A DNA stretch of 64,000 nucleotides from Pelagivirga sediminicola (GTDB lineage: Bacteria; Pseudomonadota; Alphaproteobacteria; Rhodobacterales; Rhodobacteraceae): positions 496,001-560,000 of the forward strand of contig NZ_QCYH01000001.1 of the NCBI RefSeq assembly GCF_003072125.1, read 5' to 3'. Shown piece by piece: positions 8,145 to 17,680 of this stretch (its first letter is position 1; every line of letters starts with the position of its first letter). The notes below the pieces were generated by a model. It did not search any database and was not told where the DNA came from. It was given only the letters and a program-made list of their open reading frames with translations. A program made the translations under genes and the position numbers.

Positions 8145-10160
8145 GTGGATCTCGCTGCCCTCGCCCGCGCCAACCCCGATCACTGGTCCAAAGCGACCGC
8201 CATTCGCGCCCTGACGCTGGACGCTGTCCACGCGGCCAATTCGGGCCATTCGGGAATGCCGATGGGCATGGCCGATGTTGCGACGGTCCTTTATGAAAAA
8301 CACCTGAAATTCGATGCCTCCGCGCCCGATTGGCCGGATCGCGACCGGTTCATCCTCAGCGCAGGCCACGGCTCGATGCTGCTTTATTCGCTGCTGCATC
8401 TGACCGGCTATGCCGACATGACACTGGAGCAGATCAAGAATTTCCGCCAATGGGGCGCGATCACGGCGGGCCATCCCGAATACGGCCACGCCAAGGGGAT
8501 CGAGACCACCACCGGCCCGCTGGGCCAGGGCATCGCCAATTCGGTCGGCTTTGCCATGGCCGAGGAAATGCTGCGCGCGCGTTATGGCCGCAAGCTGGTC
8601 GATCACCACACCTATGTCATCGCCGGTGACGGCTGCCTGATGGAAGGCATCAGCCAGGAGGCGATCACGTTGGCGGGGCGCCACGCCCTGGGCAAGCTGA
8701 TCGTGTTCTGGGACAACAACGACATCACCATCGACGGCAAGGTGTCGCTGTCGGACCGTACCGATCAGGTGAAACGCTTCCGCGCCGCAAACTGGCAGGT
8801 GATCGAGATCGACGGGCACGACCCGGCGCAGATCGACGAGGCGATCACCAAGGCCAAAACGTCCAAGAAACCCACCATGATCGCCTGCAAGACGCATATC
8901 GCGCTGGGTCATGCGGCGCAGGACACCTCCAAGGGCCATGGCGCGCTGACCGACGCCGATCAGATGGCCGCCGCCAAAGCGGCCTATGGCTGGACAACCG
9001 GCCCGTTCGAGGTGCCCGGTGACATCAAGAAGGCGTGGGAAGCAATTGGCGCTAAAGGCAAATCCGAGCGCGAGGCGTGGGAGTCCCGTTTCGCCGAGGC
9101 GTCCGAGCGTCGGCAAAAGGAATTCACCCGCATTTTTGACCGCGAGGCACCCAAAACGCTGAGCGCGCGCATCAAGGCGCTGAAAAAGCAGATCAGCGAA
9201 GAGGCGCCCAAGGTTGCCACGCGTAAATCCAGCGAGATGGTGCTGGAAATCGTCAACCCGATCATGCCCGAAACCGTGGGCGGCTCAGCCGATCTCACCG
9301 GCTCGAACAATACCAAAACCGGCGATCTGGGCGTGTTTGACACCGACAATCGCAAGGGTCGGTATGTCTATTGGGGCATCCGCGAGCATGGCATGGCCGC
9401 CGCGATGAACGGCATGGCGCTGCATGGCGGCATCCGGCCCTATGGCGGCACCTTCATGTGCTTTACCGACTACGCCCGCCCCGCCATGCGCCTTGCCGCG
9501 TTGATGCGGATTCCGACCGTGTTCGTGATGACGCATGACAGCATCGGACTGGGTGAGGATGGCCCGACACACCAGCCGGTCGAGCATCTGGCGATCAGCC
9601 GCGCAACGCCCAACACCTGGGTCTTCCGCCCCTGTGATACGGTGGAGACGGCCGAGGCGTGGGAGCTGGCGCTGACATCCAAAGAAACGCCTTCGGTCCT
9701 GTCGCTGACGCGCCAGAACGTGCCGACGCTGCGTGTCGAGCATCGCAACAAGAACCTGACGGCCCAAGGCGCCTATGTTCTGGCCGAGGCCGAAGGCAAG
9801 CGCCGCGCGATCATCATGGCCACCGGCTCGGAGGTGGAAATCGCCATGCAGGCGCGCGATCTGCTTCAGGCCGAGGACATCGGCACGCGCGTCGTCTCCA
9901 TGCCCTGCTGGGAGCTGTTCGAGGCGCAGGACGAGGCGGCCCGCCGCAAGGTTCTGCCCGCCGGTCCGGTGCGCGTCGCGGTTGAGGCCGCCGCGCGTCA
10001 GGGTTGGGACCGCTGGCTGTGCGGCGAGCGCGGACGCGAGGCGAAATCGGGCTTTGTCGGCATGGAAGGCTTCGGCGCATCGGCCCCTGCCGAAGAGCTG
10101 TACGAGAAGTTCGGCATCACCGCCGAGGCCGTCGCCGCCAAGGTGAAGTCCCTGCTGTAA
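8145..10160 (+). CDS. tkt: Transketolase
   Basis: A 671-residue thiamine-diphosphate enzyme that transfers two-carbon ketol units in the pentose phosphate pathway (and in the Calvin cycle where that exists). The TPP-binding region carries [20 protein letters not shown], then [13 protein letters not shown] and [10 protein letters not shown]. The pyrimidine-binding domain has [14 protein letters not shown] and [14 protein letters not shown]; the C-terminal transketolase domain follows. The start is GTG 8145 after AAGGA; no ATG gives a family-like N-terminus. It is divergent from the zapA operon and followed by a strong terminator. Confidence 0.97.
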   Translation: MDLAALARANPDHWSKATAIRALTLDAVHAANSGHSGMPMGMADVATVLYEKHLKFDASAPDWPDRDRFILSAGHGSMLLYSLLHLTGYADMTLEQIKNFRQWGAITAGHPEYGHAKGIETTTGPLGQGIANSVGFAMAEEMLRARYGRKLVDHHTYVIAGDGCLMEGISQEAITLAGRHALGKLIVFWDNNDITIDGKVSLSDRTDQVKRFRAANWQVIEIDGHDPAQIDEAITKAKTSKKPTMIACKTHIALGHAAQDTSKGHGALTDADQMAAAKAAYGWTTGPFEVPGDIKKAWEAIGAKGKSEREAWESRFAEASERRQKEFTRIFDREAPKTLSARIKALKKQISEEAPKVATRKSSEMVLEIVNPIMPETVGGSADLTGSNNTKTGDLGVFDTDNRKGRYVYWGIREHGMAAAMNGMALHGGIRPYGGTFMCFTDYARPAMRLAALMRIPTVFVMTHDSIGLGEDGPTHQPVEHLAISRATPNTWVFRPCDTVETAEAWELALTSKETPSVLSLTRQNVPTLRVEHRNKNLTAQGAYVLAEAEGKRRAIIMATGSEVEIAMQARDLLQAEDIGTRVVSMPCWELFEAQDEAARRKVLPAGPVRVAVEAAARQGWDRWLCGERGREAKSGFVGMEGFGASAPAEELYEKFGITAEAVAAKVKSLL

Positions 10161-10166
10161 GCGTCC

Positions 10167-10194
10167 CGGGAAGGCTGAATTTTCAGCCTTCCCG
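10167..10194 (+). terminator. Terminator hairpin after tkt
   Basis: CGGGAAGGCTGAA and TTCAGCCTTCCCG form a perfect 13-bp stem around a two-base loop (a tighter stem with a larger loop is also possible), starting 7 nt after the tkt stop codon. An A/T-rich stem top and no long T-run suggest a bidirectional element between convergent genes. Confidence 0.75.
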
Positions 10195-10198
10195 CCGC

Positions 10199-10251
10199 TC
10201 ACCGGACATGAAAATTCGCGAATTTTCTCCCGGTGATTTTTCGCGAAAATC
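10199..10251. terminator. Nested A/T-core hairpins between convergent tkt and DUF808 genes
   Basis: TCACCGG (10199-10205) pairs with CCGGTGA (10230-10236) around the exact 18-nt palindrome GAAAATTCGCGAATTTTC (10210-10227). Immediately afterwards GATTTT and AAAATC (10235-10251) flank TCGCG. The structures end 7 nt before the stop codon of the minus-strand DUF808 gene. Together with the tkt hairpin this makes three stem-loops in 85 bp, probably terminating both transcripts. Confidence 0.55.
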
Positions 10252-10257
10252 GGCGTG

Positions 10258-11226
10258 TCACACCACCGGATTGAGCCGCTTCAGGCGCTGCCAGATCGGC
10301 GTGATGATTCGCGTCCCGATCGGGATCAGAACCAGCCCCAGCGCCAGACCGAAAACGCCGTCCATCGTCGCAACCAGCGTCCATTGCGCCGCCGCACGAC
10401 CGCTGTCCAGCGCCTGGGTGGCTGCATCCGCAATATGGTGTATCTGATCGTAGGGCCACGCGACGCCGAGATTCGCCAACCCGTGCAGAATGATGTTGCC
10501 ACCGACCCACAGCATCGCGGCGGTGCCGATAATCATCAACGCGGCCAATACCTTGGGCATCGCCTTGATCAGCGCCCGGCCGATGCCGCGCGTCGCCGAC
10601 AGGCGCCCCTTGGCGGCCATCAGCAGGCCCAGATCATCCGCCTTCACGATCAGCGCAACCGCGCCATAAACGGCGACCGTGATCATCACCGCGACCGCAG
10701 CCAGCGTCGCCCCCTCCATCCAGATCGAACCGTCGGGAATCGCGGCCAGTGCGATGGTCATGATCTCGGCGGACAGGATGAAATCGGTCTTGATCGCGCC
10801 GGCGATCCTTTGCTCTTCCAGATGGGCGGGCCCGCTCTGTGCGGCCACCTCCTTTTTCTTGACTTCATGGTCGCCTTTCAGCGCATGGACCACTTTCTCA
10901 GCCCCCTCGAAGCACAGATAGCAGCCCCCCAGCATCAGCAGCGGCGTCACCGCGCCCGGCGCGAATTCGCGCAGCGCCAGCCCGGCAGGCAGCAAGAAGA
11001 CCAGCTTGTTGAAGAGCGAGCCGCGCGCAATACGCCAGATGATCGGCAATTCGCGGTCCGCATCAAAGCCCTGCATGTATTTCGGCGTGACGGCCGCATC
11101 GTCAATCGCGGCGCCGGCCGCCTTGGCCCCTGCCTTGGTCGCCTGCGCGGCCACATCGTCGATCGACGCCGCTGCCACCTTGGCGATGGCCGCCACATCG
11201 TCCAGAAGGGCCAGTAGTCCGCTCAT
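10258..11226 (-). CDS. DUF808 family inner membrane protein (YedI-like)
   Basis: A 322-residue integral membrane protein. The N-terminus MSGLLALLDDVAAIAK and the segment LLMLGGCYLCFEGAEKV are hallmarks of the DUF808 family. Several hydrophobic segments follow from about residue 70 to the C-terminus. Start ATG 11226 is chosen because the family begins at MSGLLALLDD; the upstream in-frame extension has no family character. The biochemical function of this family is unknown. The gene is convergent with tkt and separated from gap by about 170 bp. Confidence 0.93.
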   Translation of the reverse strand: MSGLLALLDDVAAIAKVAAASIDDVAAQATKAGAKAAGAAIDDAAVTPKYMQGFDADRELPIIWRIARGSLFNKLVFLLPAGLALREFAPGAVTPLLMLGGCYLCFEGAEKVVHALKGDHEVKKKEVAAQSGPAHLEEQRIAGAIKTDFILSAEIMTIALAAIPDGSIWMEGATLAAVAVMITVAVYGAVALIVKADDLGLLMAAKGRLSATRGIGRALIKAMPKVLAALMIIGTAAMLWVGGNIILHGLANLGVAWPYDQIHHIADAATQALDSGRAAAQWTLVATMDGVFGLALGLVLIPIGTRIITPIWQRLKRLNPVV

Positions 11227-11395
11227 ATGATCGCTCCGTATTTGGCCCCGGAAAGGTAGAGAAACGCGCGCCGCGCACAAGGGCATCCGTGACATATAGC
11301 GCTAACAGCCGAAAATCAGGGGTTTTTGATCTTTCGGCATCGCGCGGCGCACCGTATATCCGGCCCAACGCCATCAATCGTCAGGAGCCTTCCCC

Positions 11396-12397
11396 ATGAC
11401 CATCACTGTCGGCATCAACGGATTTGGCCGCATCGGCCGCGCCACGCTCGCCCATATCAGCGAGACGGGCCGCGAGGATATCAAGGTCGTCAAGCTGAAC
11501 GCGACCGGCCCGCTGGAAACCGCCGCGCATTTGATCCGCTATGACAGCGTGCATGGCCGGTTTCCCGGCACTGTCACCACCGGCGACGGGACGATGGATT
11601 TGGGGCGGGGCGCGATCCAGATGTTTTCGACCTATGACATGGACGAGCTGGACTGGGACGGCGTCGATGTCGTGCTGGAATGCACCGGCAATTTCAACGA
11701 CGGCGAGAAGGCGAAAAAGCATCTGGAGCGCGGCGCGGGCAAGGTTCTGCTGTCGGCGCCCGGCAAGAACGTGGACCGCACCGTTGTCATGGGCGTCAAT
11801 GACGGCGATCTTCAGCCCGGCGAGCGGATGATCTCGAACGGATCCTGCACCACCAACTGCCTCGCCCCGCTGGCCAAGGTGCTGCATGACGGCATCGGTA
11901 TCGAGAGCGGCATCATGACCACGATCCACGCCTACACGGGCGATCAGCCGACGCTGGACCGCCGTCACAAGGACCTGTATCGCGCGCGCGCTGCCGCCAT
12001 GTCGATGATCCCGACCTCCACCGGCGCGGCCAAGGCGCTGGCCGAGGTGATGCCCGCGCTCAAGGGCAAGCTGGACGGCTCGGCCATCCGCGTGCCCACG
12101 CCGAACGTATCGGCGGTGGACCTGACTTTCGTCGCCTCGAAATCCGTGACCGAAGAGGACGTCAACGCCATCGTGGCCGAAGCGGCCGCCGGTCCGATGA
12201 AGGGCATCCTTGCCTATGACCCCGCGCCCAAGGTCAGCATCGATTTCAACCATACCGAGGAAAGCAGCATCTTCGCGCCCGATCAGACCAAGGTGATCGG
12301 CGGCACGCTGGTGCGGGTTCTGGCATGGTATGACAACGAGTGGGGCTTTTCGTGCCGCATGGCCGATGTGGCCGCGCTGATGGGCCGGCTGGGCTGA
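11396..12397 (+). CDS. gap: Glyceraldehyde-3-phosphate dehydrogenase, type I
   Basis: A 333-residue NAD-dependent enzyme that oxidises and phosphorylates glyceraldehyde 3-phosphate in glycolysis and gluconeogenesis. The N-terminal dinucleotide motif is GINGFGRIGRA. The catalytic stretch is SNGSCTTNCLAP with the nucleophilic Cys, and the C-terminus has WYDNEWGFSCRM. All expected parts are present and length is normal. It is followed by a stem-loop terminator and a 47-aa membrane peptide gene. Proximity to tkt suggests a central carbon metabolism neighbourhood, although DUF808 lies between them. Confidence 0.97.
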   Translation: MTITVGINGFGRIGRATLAHISETGREDIKVVKLNATGPLETAAHLIRYDSVHGRFPGTVTTGDGTMDLGRGAIQMFSTYDMDELDWDGVDVVLECTGNFNDGEKAKKHLERGAGKVLLSAPGKNVDRTVVMGVNDGDLQPGERMISNGSCTTNCLAPLAKVLHDGIGIESGIMTTIHAYTGDQPTLDRRHKDLYRARAAAMSMIPTSTGAAKALAEVMPALKGKLDGSAIRVPTPNVSAVDLTFVASKSVTEEDVNAIVAEAAAGPMKGILAYDPAPKVSIDFNHTEESSIFAPDQTKVIGGTLVRVLAWYDNEWGFSCRMADVAALMGRLG

Positions 12398-12418
12398 TCC
12401 TGCACGCCATGTTGCACA

Positions 12419-12455
12419 ATGCGGCCCCGGAATGTCACACGGTTCGGGGCCGCAT
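12419..12455 (+). terminator. Stem-loop after gap
   Basis: ATGCGGCCCCG (12419-12429) is exactly complementary to CGGGGCCGCAT (12445-12455) around a 15-nt loop, 22 nt after the gap stop codon. No T-run follows, so it may attenuate transcription into the small downstream gene without fully stopping it. Confidence 0.55.
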
Positions 12456-12491
12456 CAACGGCCGCTATGGGCGCAGAAAAAGGCACTGCAC

Positions 12492-12635
12492 ATGACCGAC
12501 CGGATCGCGCTGTGGCTGTTCGTGCTGATCGTTCTGGCGCTGGGTCTGGATTACTGGCTGCAGGACTGGGACGGGCTGATCTTCGTCGGGGCGAAACTGG
12601 GCGAATTGATCGAGTGGATGGCCTTCTGGCGGTGA
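12492..12635 (+). CDS. Small membrane protein, 47 aa
   Basis: Starting at ATG 12492, this peptide has one transmembrane helix (residues about 6-22, ALWLFVLIVLALGL) followed by an aromatic segment DYWLQDWDGLIFVG and a short amphipathic end. It follows gap after a stem-loop and is convergent with coaD (15 bp between stops). I recall similar peptides after gap in other Rhodobacteraceae. Its function is unknown. Confidence 0.72.
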   Translation: MTDRIALWLFVLIVLALGLDYWLQDWDGLIFVGAKLGELIEWMAFWR

Positions 12636-12650
12636 GCCGCCGCGCCCGGT

Positions 12651-13142
12651 TCAGGCGAATTTGTCCAGCAACGCGGTATTGACATTGGGCGTGACGAAGG
12701 TGGACACGTCGCCGCCCAGCCGCGCGATCTCCTTGACCAGCTTGGACGCGATCGCCTGATGCCCGGTATCGGCCATCAGGAACACCGTTTCGATATTGCT
12801 GTCGAGCGCGCGGTTCATGCCGACCATCTGGAACTCATACTCGAAATCGGCCACGGCGCGCAGGCCGCGCACGATGATCTGCGCGCCCACGTCACGGGCG
12901 CAGTCGATCAGCAGGTTTTCGAAAGGATGCACGGTAATCTCGACCCCGCCCGCCTGCGCAAGGCACGCGGCCTCGGCCTCGATCATCGCGACGCGCTCTT
13001 CCAGCGAGAAAAGCGGACCCTTGTCGCGATTGATCGCAACCCCCACGACAAGCCTGTCGACCAGCGTCGCGGCGCGGCGGATGATGTCGATGTGGCCCAA
13101 CGTGATGGGATCGAACGTGCCGGGGTAAAGGCCAATGCGCAT
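12651..13142 (-). CDS. coaD: Pantetheine-phosphate adenylyltransferase
   Basis: A 163-residue nucleotidyltransferase that makes dephospho-CoA from 4'-phosphopantetheine and ATP, the penultimate CoA step. Key segments are YPGTFDPITLGHIDII (the T/HxGH nucleotide-binding signature), VRGLRAVADFEYEFQM and ASKLVKEIARLGGDVS. Start ATG 13142 gives MRIGLYPGTFDP, exactly the family start, so the further upstream ATG is rejected. It is a single gene, convergent with the small membrane protein. Full length. Confidence 0.97.
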   Translation of the reverse strand: MRIGLYPGTFDPITLGHIDIIRRAATLVDRLVVGVAINRDKGPLFSLEERVAMIEAEAACLAQAGGVEITVHPFENLLIDCARDVGAQIIVRGLRAVADFEYEFQMVGMNRALDSNIETVFLMADTGHQAIASKLVKEIARLGGDVSTFVTPNVNTALLDKFA

Positions 13143-13283
13143 CGCATCCCTCCAAGTTTCGCTCCCGACAGACAGCACGGCAATACCATCGAGCGCAAGC
13201 CCGCATGTGGCACCGCGCGCGCGAGCGGGCCGAGCCGTTTCGCGCGTGCAACGGTCGGTGCCATCTGCCGGGGGCGTTCCGGC

Positions 13284-13718
13284 CTATCGGCCCATGATCA
13301 TGCCTTGCATGGATTCGTTCTCCATCGCCAGTTCGGCCAGACGCGCCTTGACCACGTCGCCCAGTGTGATGACGCCGATCAGCTTGCCGTCCTCCAGCAC
13401 GGGCATGTGGCGAAAACGGCCGTCCGTCATGCGCTGCAGGACGCTTTCGCCGGTGTCCTGCCGCGTCGCGCAGACCAGATCGGTCGTCATCATCTCATCG
13501 ACCTTGTCGTTCAGGCACCCGGCCCCGCGCTGTCCCAGCGTGCGCACGATGTCGCGCTCGGACAGAACGCCGACAACATGGCCGCTCTCGTCCGCGACGA
13601 TCAGCGCGCCGATGCGATTTTCCGACAGCTTGGCCGCCGCGTCGGATACCGCCAAACCCGGCGCGATGGTGAACACATCGGTGTTGGCTTTGGTCTTGAG
13701 GATTTGTTGAACCAGCAT
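13284..13718 (-). CDS. CBS domain protein
   Basis: A 144-residue protein made almost wholly of a CBS pair. The first CBS runs over about residues 8-65 (FTIAPGLAVSDAAAKL to GVLSERDIVRTL) and the second over about 75-135 (DLVCATRQDTGESVL to LIGVITLGDVVKARL). CBS pairs usually bind adenosine nucleotides such as AMP or ATP and act as energy sensors or stress proteins. Start ATG 13718 follows a GGGG-rich ribosome binding site. No attached enzyme or channel is present, so its partner is unknown. Confidence 0.93.
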   Translation of the reverse strand: MLVQQILKTKANTDVFTIAPGLAVSDAAAKLSENRIGALIVADESGHVVGVLSERDIVRTLGQRGAGCLNDKVDEMMTTDLVCATRQDTGESVLQRMTDGRFRHMPVLEDGKLIGVITLGDVVKARLAELAMENESMQGMIMGR

Positions 13719-13775
13719 ATCGCACCCCGTTATCGCTATCATTCACAAATCAGCGTAAAGATTGACCGCCTTCTG

Positions 13776-14690
13776 TCAAGCACGCGGGTCATCCCGGCAC
13801 AGCGATTCCAGCCGCGCGACCTCGCGGCGCATTCCGCTGGCCAGTTCCTCGGCAAAGCGGTTGAGCCGGTCAAGGCGGCGGTCATCCACGTGGCGGATCA
13901 GGTAGAAACTGCGCAAAAGGTTGATGTCGCCCGGCAGGATACGCACCATGTCATGGCCGAACGGGATCGAGAAATCATGCACGATGCCGATGCCCGCGCC
14001 CTGCCGGATCCAGCTGAATTGCACCGACACCGAATTGCTGGCCAGATCGACGCGCGGCAGCCCGGCCTCGGCCATGTAATCCAGCTCCTTGTCGAAAATC
14101 ATGTCCTGGATATAGCCGACGATGCGGTGATCGCGCAGATCCTGCCGCCGGCGGATCGGGCCCTTGAGACGCAGATATTCCTTCGAGGCCACAAGGCTCA
14201 GCCTGTAGTCGGTCACTTTTTGCACGCTCAGCCGCCCGGCAACCGGCGCGCTGACGGCGATGGCCATGTCCGCCTCGCGGCGCGACAGGTTGAACACGCG
14301 CGGCAGCGCGACGATCTGCACCTCCAGATCCGGGTTGCGCTCGACGATCTGGGCGCAGACCTGCGGCAGCAGGAAATTCGCCGATCCATCGGGCGAGCCC
14401 AGCCGGATCTGGCCGCTCAGGCGCCCGCCCCGCCCCGGCAGATCCTCGAACGCGGCGGTCATTTCCTGCTCGGCACGGGCCGCGCGCTCGGCCAGACGCT
14501 GGCCCTCGCCGGTCAGCGCGTATCCCTGCGGCGATTTCGCGAAAAGCGGCGCCTTCAGCGCCTCCTCCAGCCGGGCGATGCGTCGGCCGACGGTGGCCGG
14601 GTCGATCTTCAGAACGCGGCCGGCCGCCGACAGGCTTTCGTGGCGCGACACCGCCAGAAATATCCTCAGATCGTCCCATTGTGGCTGCAT
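13776..14690 (-). CDS. LysR family transcriptional regulator, probable regulator of mmsA
   Basis: A 304-residue regulator with an N-terminal winged helix-turn-helix (about residues 3-62: WDDLRIFLAVSRHESLSAAG, then DPATVGRRIARLEEAL) and a C-terminal periplasmic-binding-like effector domain starting near residue 90. It is transcribed divergently from mmsA with 103 bp between the two start codons, and that gap holds a TTGCA-N4-TGCAA palindrome. By the usual LysR arrangement it should control mmsA and itself, responding to a valine catabolite (inference). Start ATG 14690 fits the family N-terminus. Confidence 0.93.
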   Translation of the reverse strand: MQPQWDDLRIFLAVSRHESLSAAGRVLKIDPATVGRRIARLEEALKAPLFAKSPQGYALTGEGQRLAERAARAEQEMTAAFEDLPGRGGRLSGQIRLGSPDGSANFLLPQVCAQIVERNPDLEVQIVALPRVFNLSRREADMAIAVSAPVAGRLSVQKVTDYRLSLVASKEYLRLKGPIRRRQDLRDHRIVGYIQDMIFDKELDYMAEAGLPRVDLASNSVSVQFSWIRQGAGIGIVHDFSIPFGHDMVRILPGDINLLRSFYLIRHVDDRRLDRLNRFAEELASGMRREVARLESLCRDDPRA

Positions 14691-14702
14691 CCCGCCTCCA
14701 TT

Positions 14703-14716
14703 TTGCAAAAATGCAA
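14703..14716. promoter_or_regulatory. Candidate LysR operator between regulator gene and mmsA
   Basis: TTGCA, four A residues, TGCAA forms a perfect inverted repeat with T-N-A spacing suited to LysR-type binding, 13 bp from the regulator start and 78 bp from mmsA. Another TTTTTGCAAG half-site occurs at 14750-14759. Binding is inferred from position and symmetry. Confidence 0.55.
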
Positions 14717-14793
14717 ACTCCGTTTGAGATATTGCCTCTGTTCAGCCTATTTTTGCAAGCCTATGCTGGGCGCAAATGAAAATGGAGGGTTCC

Positions 14794-16296
14794 ATGACGA
14801 CCGAACTGACGCATTACATCAATGGCAAGCATGTCAAAGGCACATCCGGCCGCTTTGCGGATGTCTTCAACCCCGCCACCGGCGAAGTGCAGGCCAAGAC
14901 GCCGCTTGCCTCCGTGGACGAGCTGAACCAGGCCGTCGCGGATGCGGCGAAGGCGCAGGAAGAATGGGCCGCGGTCAACCCGCAGAAACGCGCCCGCGTG
15001 ATGATGGAATACGTGCGCCTCATCAACCGCGACATGGACAAGCTGGCCGAGGCGATCAGCCGCGAGCATGGCAAGACCATCCCCGACGCGCGCGGCGACG
15101 TGCAGCGCGGCATGGAAGTGATCGAATTCTGCATCGGCGCGCCCCATTTCCTGAAGGGCGAATATTCCGGCAACGCCTCGACCGGCATCGACATCTATTC
15201 GATGCGCCAGCCCTTGGGTGTCGTTGCGGGCATCACGCCCTTCAACTTCCCGGCCATGATCCCGATGTGGAAAATGGGCCCGGCGATCGCGGCGGGCAAC
15301 GCCGTCATCATCAAGCCGTCCGAGCGCGACCCCTCCTGCCCGCTGATGCTGGCTGAACTCTGGACCGAGGCGGGTCTGCCCGATGGCATCTGCCAGGTCG
15401 TCAACGGCGACAAGGAATCGGTCGACGCGATCCTCGACAACGAGACGATCATGGCCGTCGGCTTTGTCGGCTCGACGCCCATCGCGCAGTATATCTATGG
15501 CCGCGCCTGCAGCAACGGCAAGCGAGCGCAGTGCTTTGGCGGTGCCAAGAACCACATGATCATCATGCCCGACGCGGACATGGATCAGGCCGCCGACGCG
15601 CTGATCGGCGCAGGCTACGGCGCCGCGGGCGAGCGCTGCATGGCGATCTCGGTCGCCGTTCCCGTGGGCGACGAGACCGCGGACAAGCTGATCGAAAAGC
15701 TGGTGCCGCGCATCGAAAAGCTGAAGGTCGGCCCCTACACCTCGGACACCGAGATGGATTACGGCCCCGTCGTGACCGCCGAAGCGAAAAAGCGGATCGA
15801 AGGTCTGGTGCAGTCCGGCATCGATCAGGGCGCCGAGCTGGTCGTCGACGGGCGCGGGTTCAGTCTGCAAGGCTATGAGGACGGCTTCTTTGTCGGCCCG
15901 CATCTGTTCGACAAGGTGACGCCGGAGATGGACATCTACCAGCAGGAGATTTTCGGCCCGGTCCTGTGCACGGTGCGCGCAGGCAGCTATGAGGAAGCGC
16001 TGAAACTGGCCTCGGATCACGAGATGGGCAACGGCACGGCGATCTTTACCCGCGATGGCGATGCGGCGCGCGATTTCGCGTCCCGCGTCAATGTGGGCAT
16101 GGTCGGCGTCAACTTCCCGATCCCGGTGCCGCTGGCGCATTACACCTTCGGCGGCTGGAAGAAATCGGCCTTCGGCGATCTCAACCAGTACGGCCCCGAC
16201 GCGTTCAAGTTCTACACCAAGACCAAGACCGTGACCTCGCGCTGGCCGAGCGGAATCAAGGAAGGCGGCGAGTTCCACTTCAAACTGGCCGACTGA
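14794..16296 (+). CDS. mmsA: Methylmalonate-semialdehyde dehydrogenase (CoA-acylating)
   Basis: A 500-residue aldehyde dehydrogenase that converts methylmalonate semialdehyde to propionyl-CoA and CO2 in valine degradation (and malonate semialdehyde to acetyl-CoA). Signature segments are [10 protein letters not shown] at the N-terminus, [15 protein letters not shown], the catalytic [14 protein letters not shown] with the nucleophilic Cys, and [16 protein letters not shown]. Start ATG 14794 follows a GGAGG; an upstream in-frame ATG at 14776 lies before that ribosome binding site and is rejected. A terminator follows the gene. Confidence 0.96.
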   Translation: MTTELTHYINGKHVKGTSGRFADVFNPATGEVQAKTPLASVDELNQAVADAAKAQEEWAAVNPQKRARVMMEYVRLINRDMDKLAEAISREHGKTIPDARGDVQRGMEVIEFCIGAPHFLKGEYSGNASTGIDIYSMRQPLGVVAGITPFNFPAMIPMWKMGPAIAAGNAVIIKPSERDPSCPLMLAELWTEAGLPDGICQVVNGDKESVDAILDNETIMAVGFVGSTPIAQYIYGRACSNGKRAQCFGGAKNHMIIMPDADMDQAADALIGAGYGAAGERCMAISVAVPVGDETADKLIEKLVPRIEKLKVGPYTSDTEMDYGPVVTAEAKKRIEGLVQSGIDQGAELVVDGRGFSLQGYEDGFFVGPHLFDKVTPEMDIYQQEIFGPVLCTVRAGSYEEALKLASDHEMGNGTAIFTRDGDAARDFASRVNVGMVGVNFPIPVPLAHYTFGGWKKSAFGDLNQYGPDAFKFYTKTKTVTSRWPSGIKEGGEFHFKLAD

Positions 16297-16308
16297 CACG
16301 AGGCGCGA

Positions 16309-16337
16309 AACGCCCGGCTCCCGCAGCCGGGCGTTTT
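16309..16337 (+). terminator. Rho-independent terminator of mmsA
   Basis: AACGCCCGGCT and AGCCGGGCGTT form a perfect 11-bp GC-rich stem with a CCCGC loop followed by TT, starting 13 nt after the mmsA stop codon. It would separate mmsA from the downstream ybdK-type gene. Confidence 0.85.
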
Positions 16338-16349
16338 ACGTCTGCGCCC

Positions 16350-16368
16350 GGAAATTCGCAGAATTTCC
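16350..16368. repeat. Short A/T-core palindrome upstream of the carboxylate-amine ligase gene
   Basis: GGAAATTC, GCA, GAATTTCC is an exact inverted repeat located between the mmsA terminator and the next gene, 56 bp before its start. It resembles the palindrome at 10210-10227 (GAAAATTCGCGAATTTTC), hinting at a dispersed intergenic motif. It could equally be an operator for the downstream gene. Confidence 0.45.
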
Positions 16369-16423
16369 TTGGCAGGGCGGCGCGGCTGCGCTTTGCTGGA
16401 CATGCCCCAGCGAAAGGCGCGCC

Positions 16424-17557
16424 ATGGCCCAGGCCCATCCGGATTTCACCATCGGCATCGAAGAGGAATATCTGCTCGTCGACAGCCAGACGATGGCGCT
16501 GGCCGCCGCGCCCGAGGCGTTGATGGATGCCTGCCGCAGTGCCCTCAATGCCCAGGTCAGCCCGGAATACCTGACCTGTCAGATCGAGGTGGGCACGAAG
16601 GTGTGCGGCACCATCGCCGAGGTGCGCGAGGATCTCCGGCGCCTGCGCGCCTGCGTCTCGCATGAGGCCGCGAAGTTCGGCCTCACCCCCATCGCGGCGT
16701 CATGCCATCCCTTTTCGCGCTGGCGCGAGCAGACCCATACCGACAAGGAGCGCTATAACGATCTGTCCACCGATCTGGCCGGGGTCGTGCGCCGGATGCT
16801 GATCTGCGGGATGCATGTGCATGTGGGCATCGATGGCCCGGACCGGCGCATCGACATGATGAACCAGCTCAGCTATTTCCTGCCGCATCTTCTGGCGCTG
16901 AGCTGTTCGTCGCCCTTCTGGCAGGGGCATGATACCGGGCTGGACAGCTACCGGCTGACCGTGTTCGACAACCTGCCCCGCACCGGCCTGCCCCCGCGCA
17001 TGAGCAGCCATGGCGAGTATGAGCGCGCGGTGCAGGTGCTGATCGATCTGGGCGCGATCAAGGACGCGTCCAAGATCTGGTGGGATCTGCGCCCCTCATC
17101 GAAATATCCGACGCTGGAATCGCGCATATGCGACGTGCAGCCCCGGCTGGAGGATGCGCTGACACTGGCGGCGCTGACCCAGGGGCTGGCGCGGATGCTA
17201 TGGCGGCTGGCGGTGAAAAATCAGCGCTGGCGCATTTACGAGACATTCCTGATCTCCGAAAACCGCTGGCGCGCGCAGCGCTATGGCGTGCGCGAGGGGC
17301 TGATCGATTTCGGCATGGGCCAGATCATTCCCATGGACGAGCTCATCGGCGAGATGCTGGACATCATCGCCGAGGATGCGATCCACTTCGGCTCGGCGCA
17401 GGAGGTGGCGCGCGCGCGCCAGATTGCAGGCGGCGGCAACAGCGCCGACCGCCAGAGGCAGGTCTTTGACGCGGCAACGCAGGCCGGAAAGGACCGCGAG
17501 GGCGCGCTTGCAGCGGTCGTTGCGCATCTGATCGACGAGTTTCACGCCGACCTTTGA
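16424..17557 (+). CDS. ybdK: YbdK-type carboxylate-amine ligase (GCS2 family)
   Basis: A 377-residue member of the glutamate-cysteine ligase family 2, ATP-grasp-like. The E. coli homologue YbdK has weak gamma-glutamyl-cysteine ligase activity. Visible family motifs are [13 protein letters not shown] near the N-terminus, CGMHVHVGI in the middle and [19 protein letters not shown] in the C-terminal half. The real substrate here is not known. It sits between mmsA and mmsB on the same strand but has its own 127-bp upstream gap with a terminator, so co-regulation with valine degradation is uncertain. Length is normal. Confidence 0.92.
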   Translation: MAQAHPDFTIGIEEEYLLVDSQTMALAAAPEALMDACRSALNAQVSPEYLTCQIEVGTKVCGTIAEVREDLRRLRACVSHEAAKFGLTPIAASCHPFSRWREQTHTDKERYNDLSTDLAGVVRRMLICGMHVHVGIDGPDRRIDMMNQLSYFLPHLLALSCSSPFWQGHDTGLDSYRLTVFDNLPRTGLPPRMSSHGEYERAVQVLIDLGAIKDASKIWWDLRPSSKYPTLESRICDVQPRLEDALTLAALTQGLARMLWRLAVKNQRWRIYETFLISENRWRAQRYGVREGLIDFGMGQIIPMDELIGEMLDIIAEDAIHFGSAQEVARARQIAGGGNSADRQRQVFDAATQAGKDREGALAAVVAHLIDEFHADL

Positions 17558-17680
17558 GAGCATCGGTGCCCGCTTGGTTTGGGCTGGAAAACTTCCGCGA
17601 ATTCAGCGCCGCCGGGCCATTGCCTATGGCCCGCAGATCACGATACTCTGCCGCGATTTCAGACGCGGGAAGGCTATGAC

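Noticed and set aside
12759..15356. An 865-codon plus-strand frame across coaD, CBS, LysR and mmsA
   Set aside because: It crosses four well-supported genes and both their promoters, and its translation has no recognisable motif.
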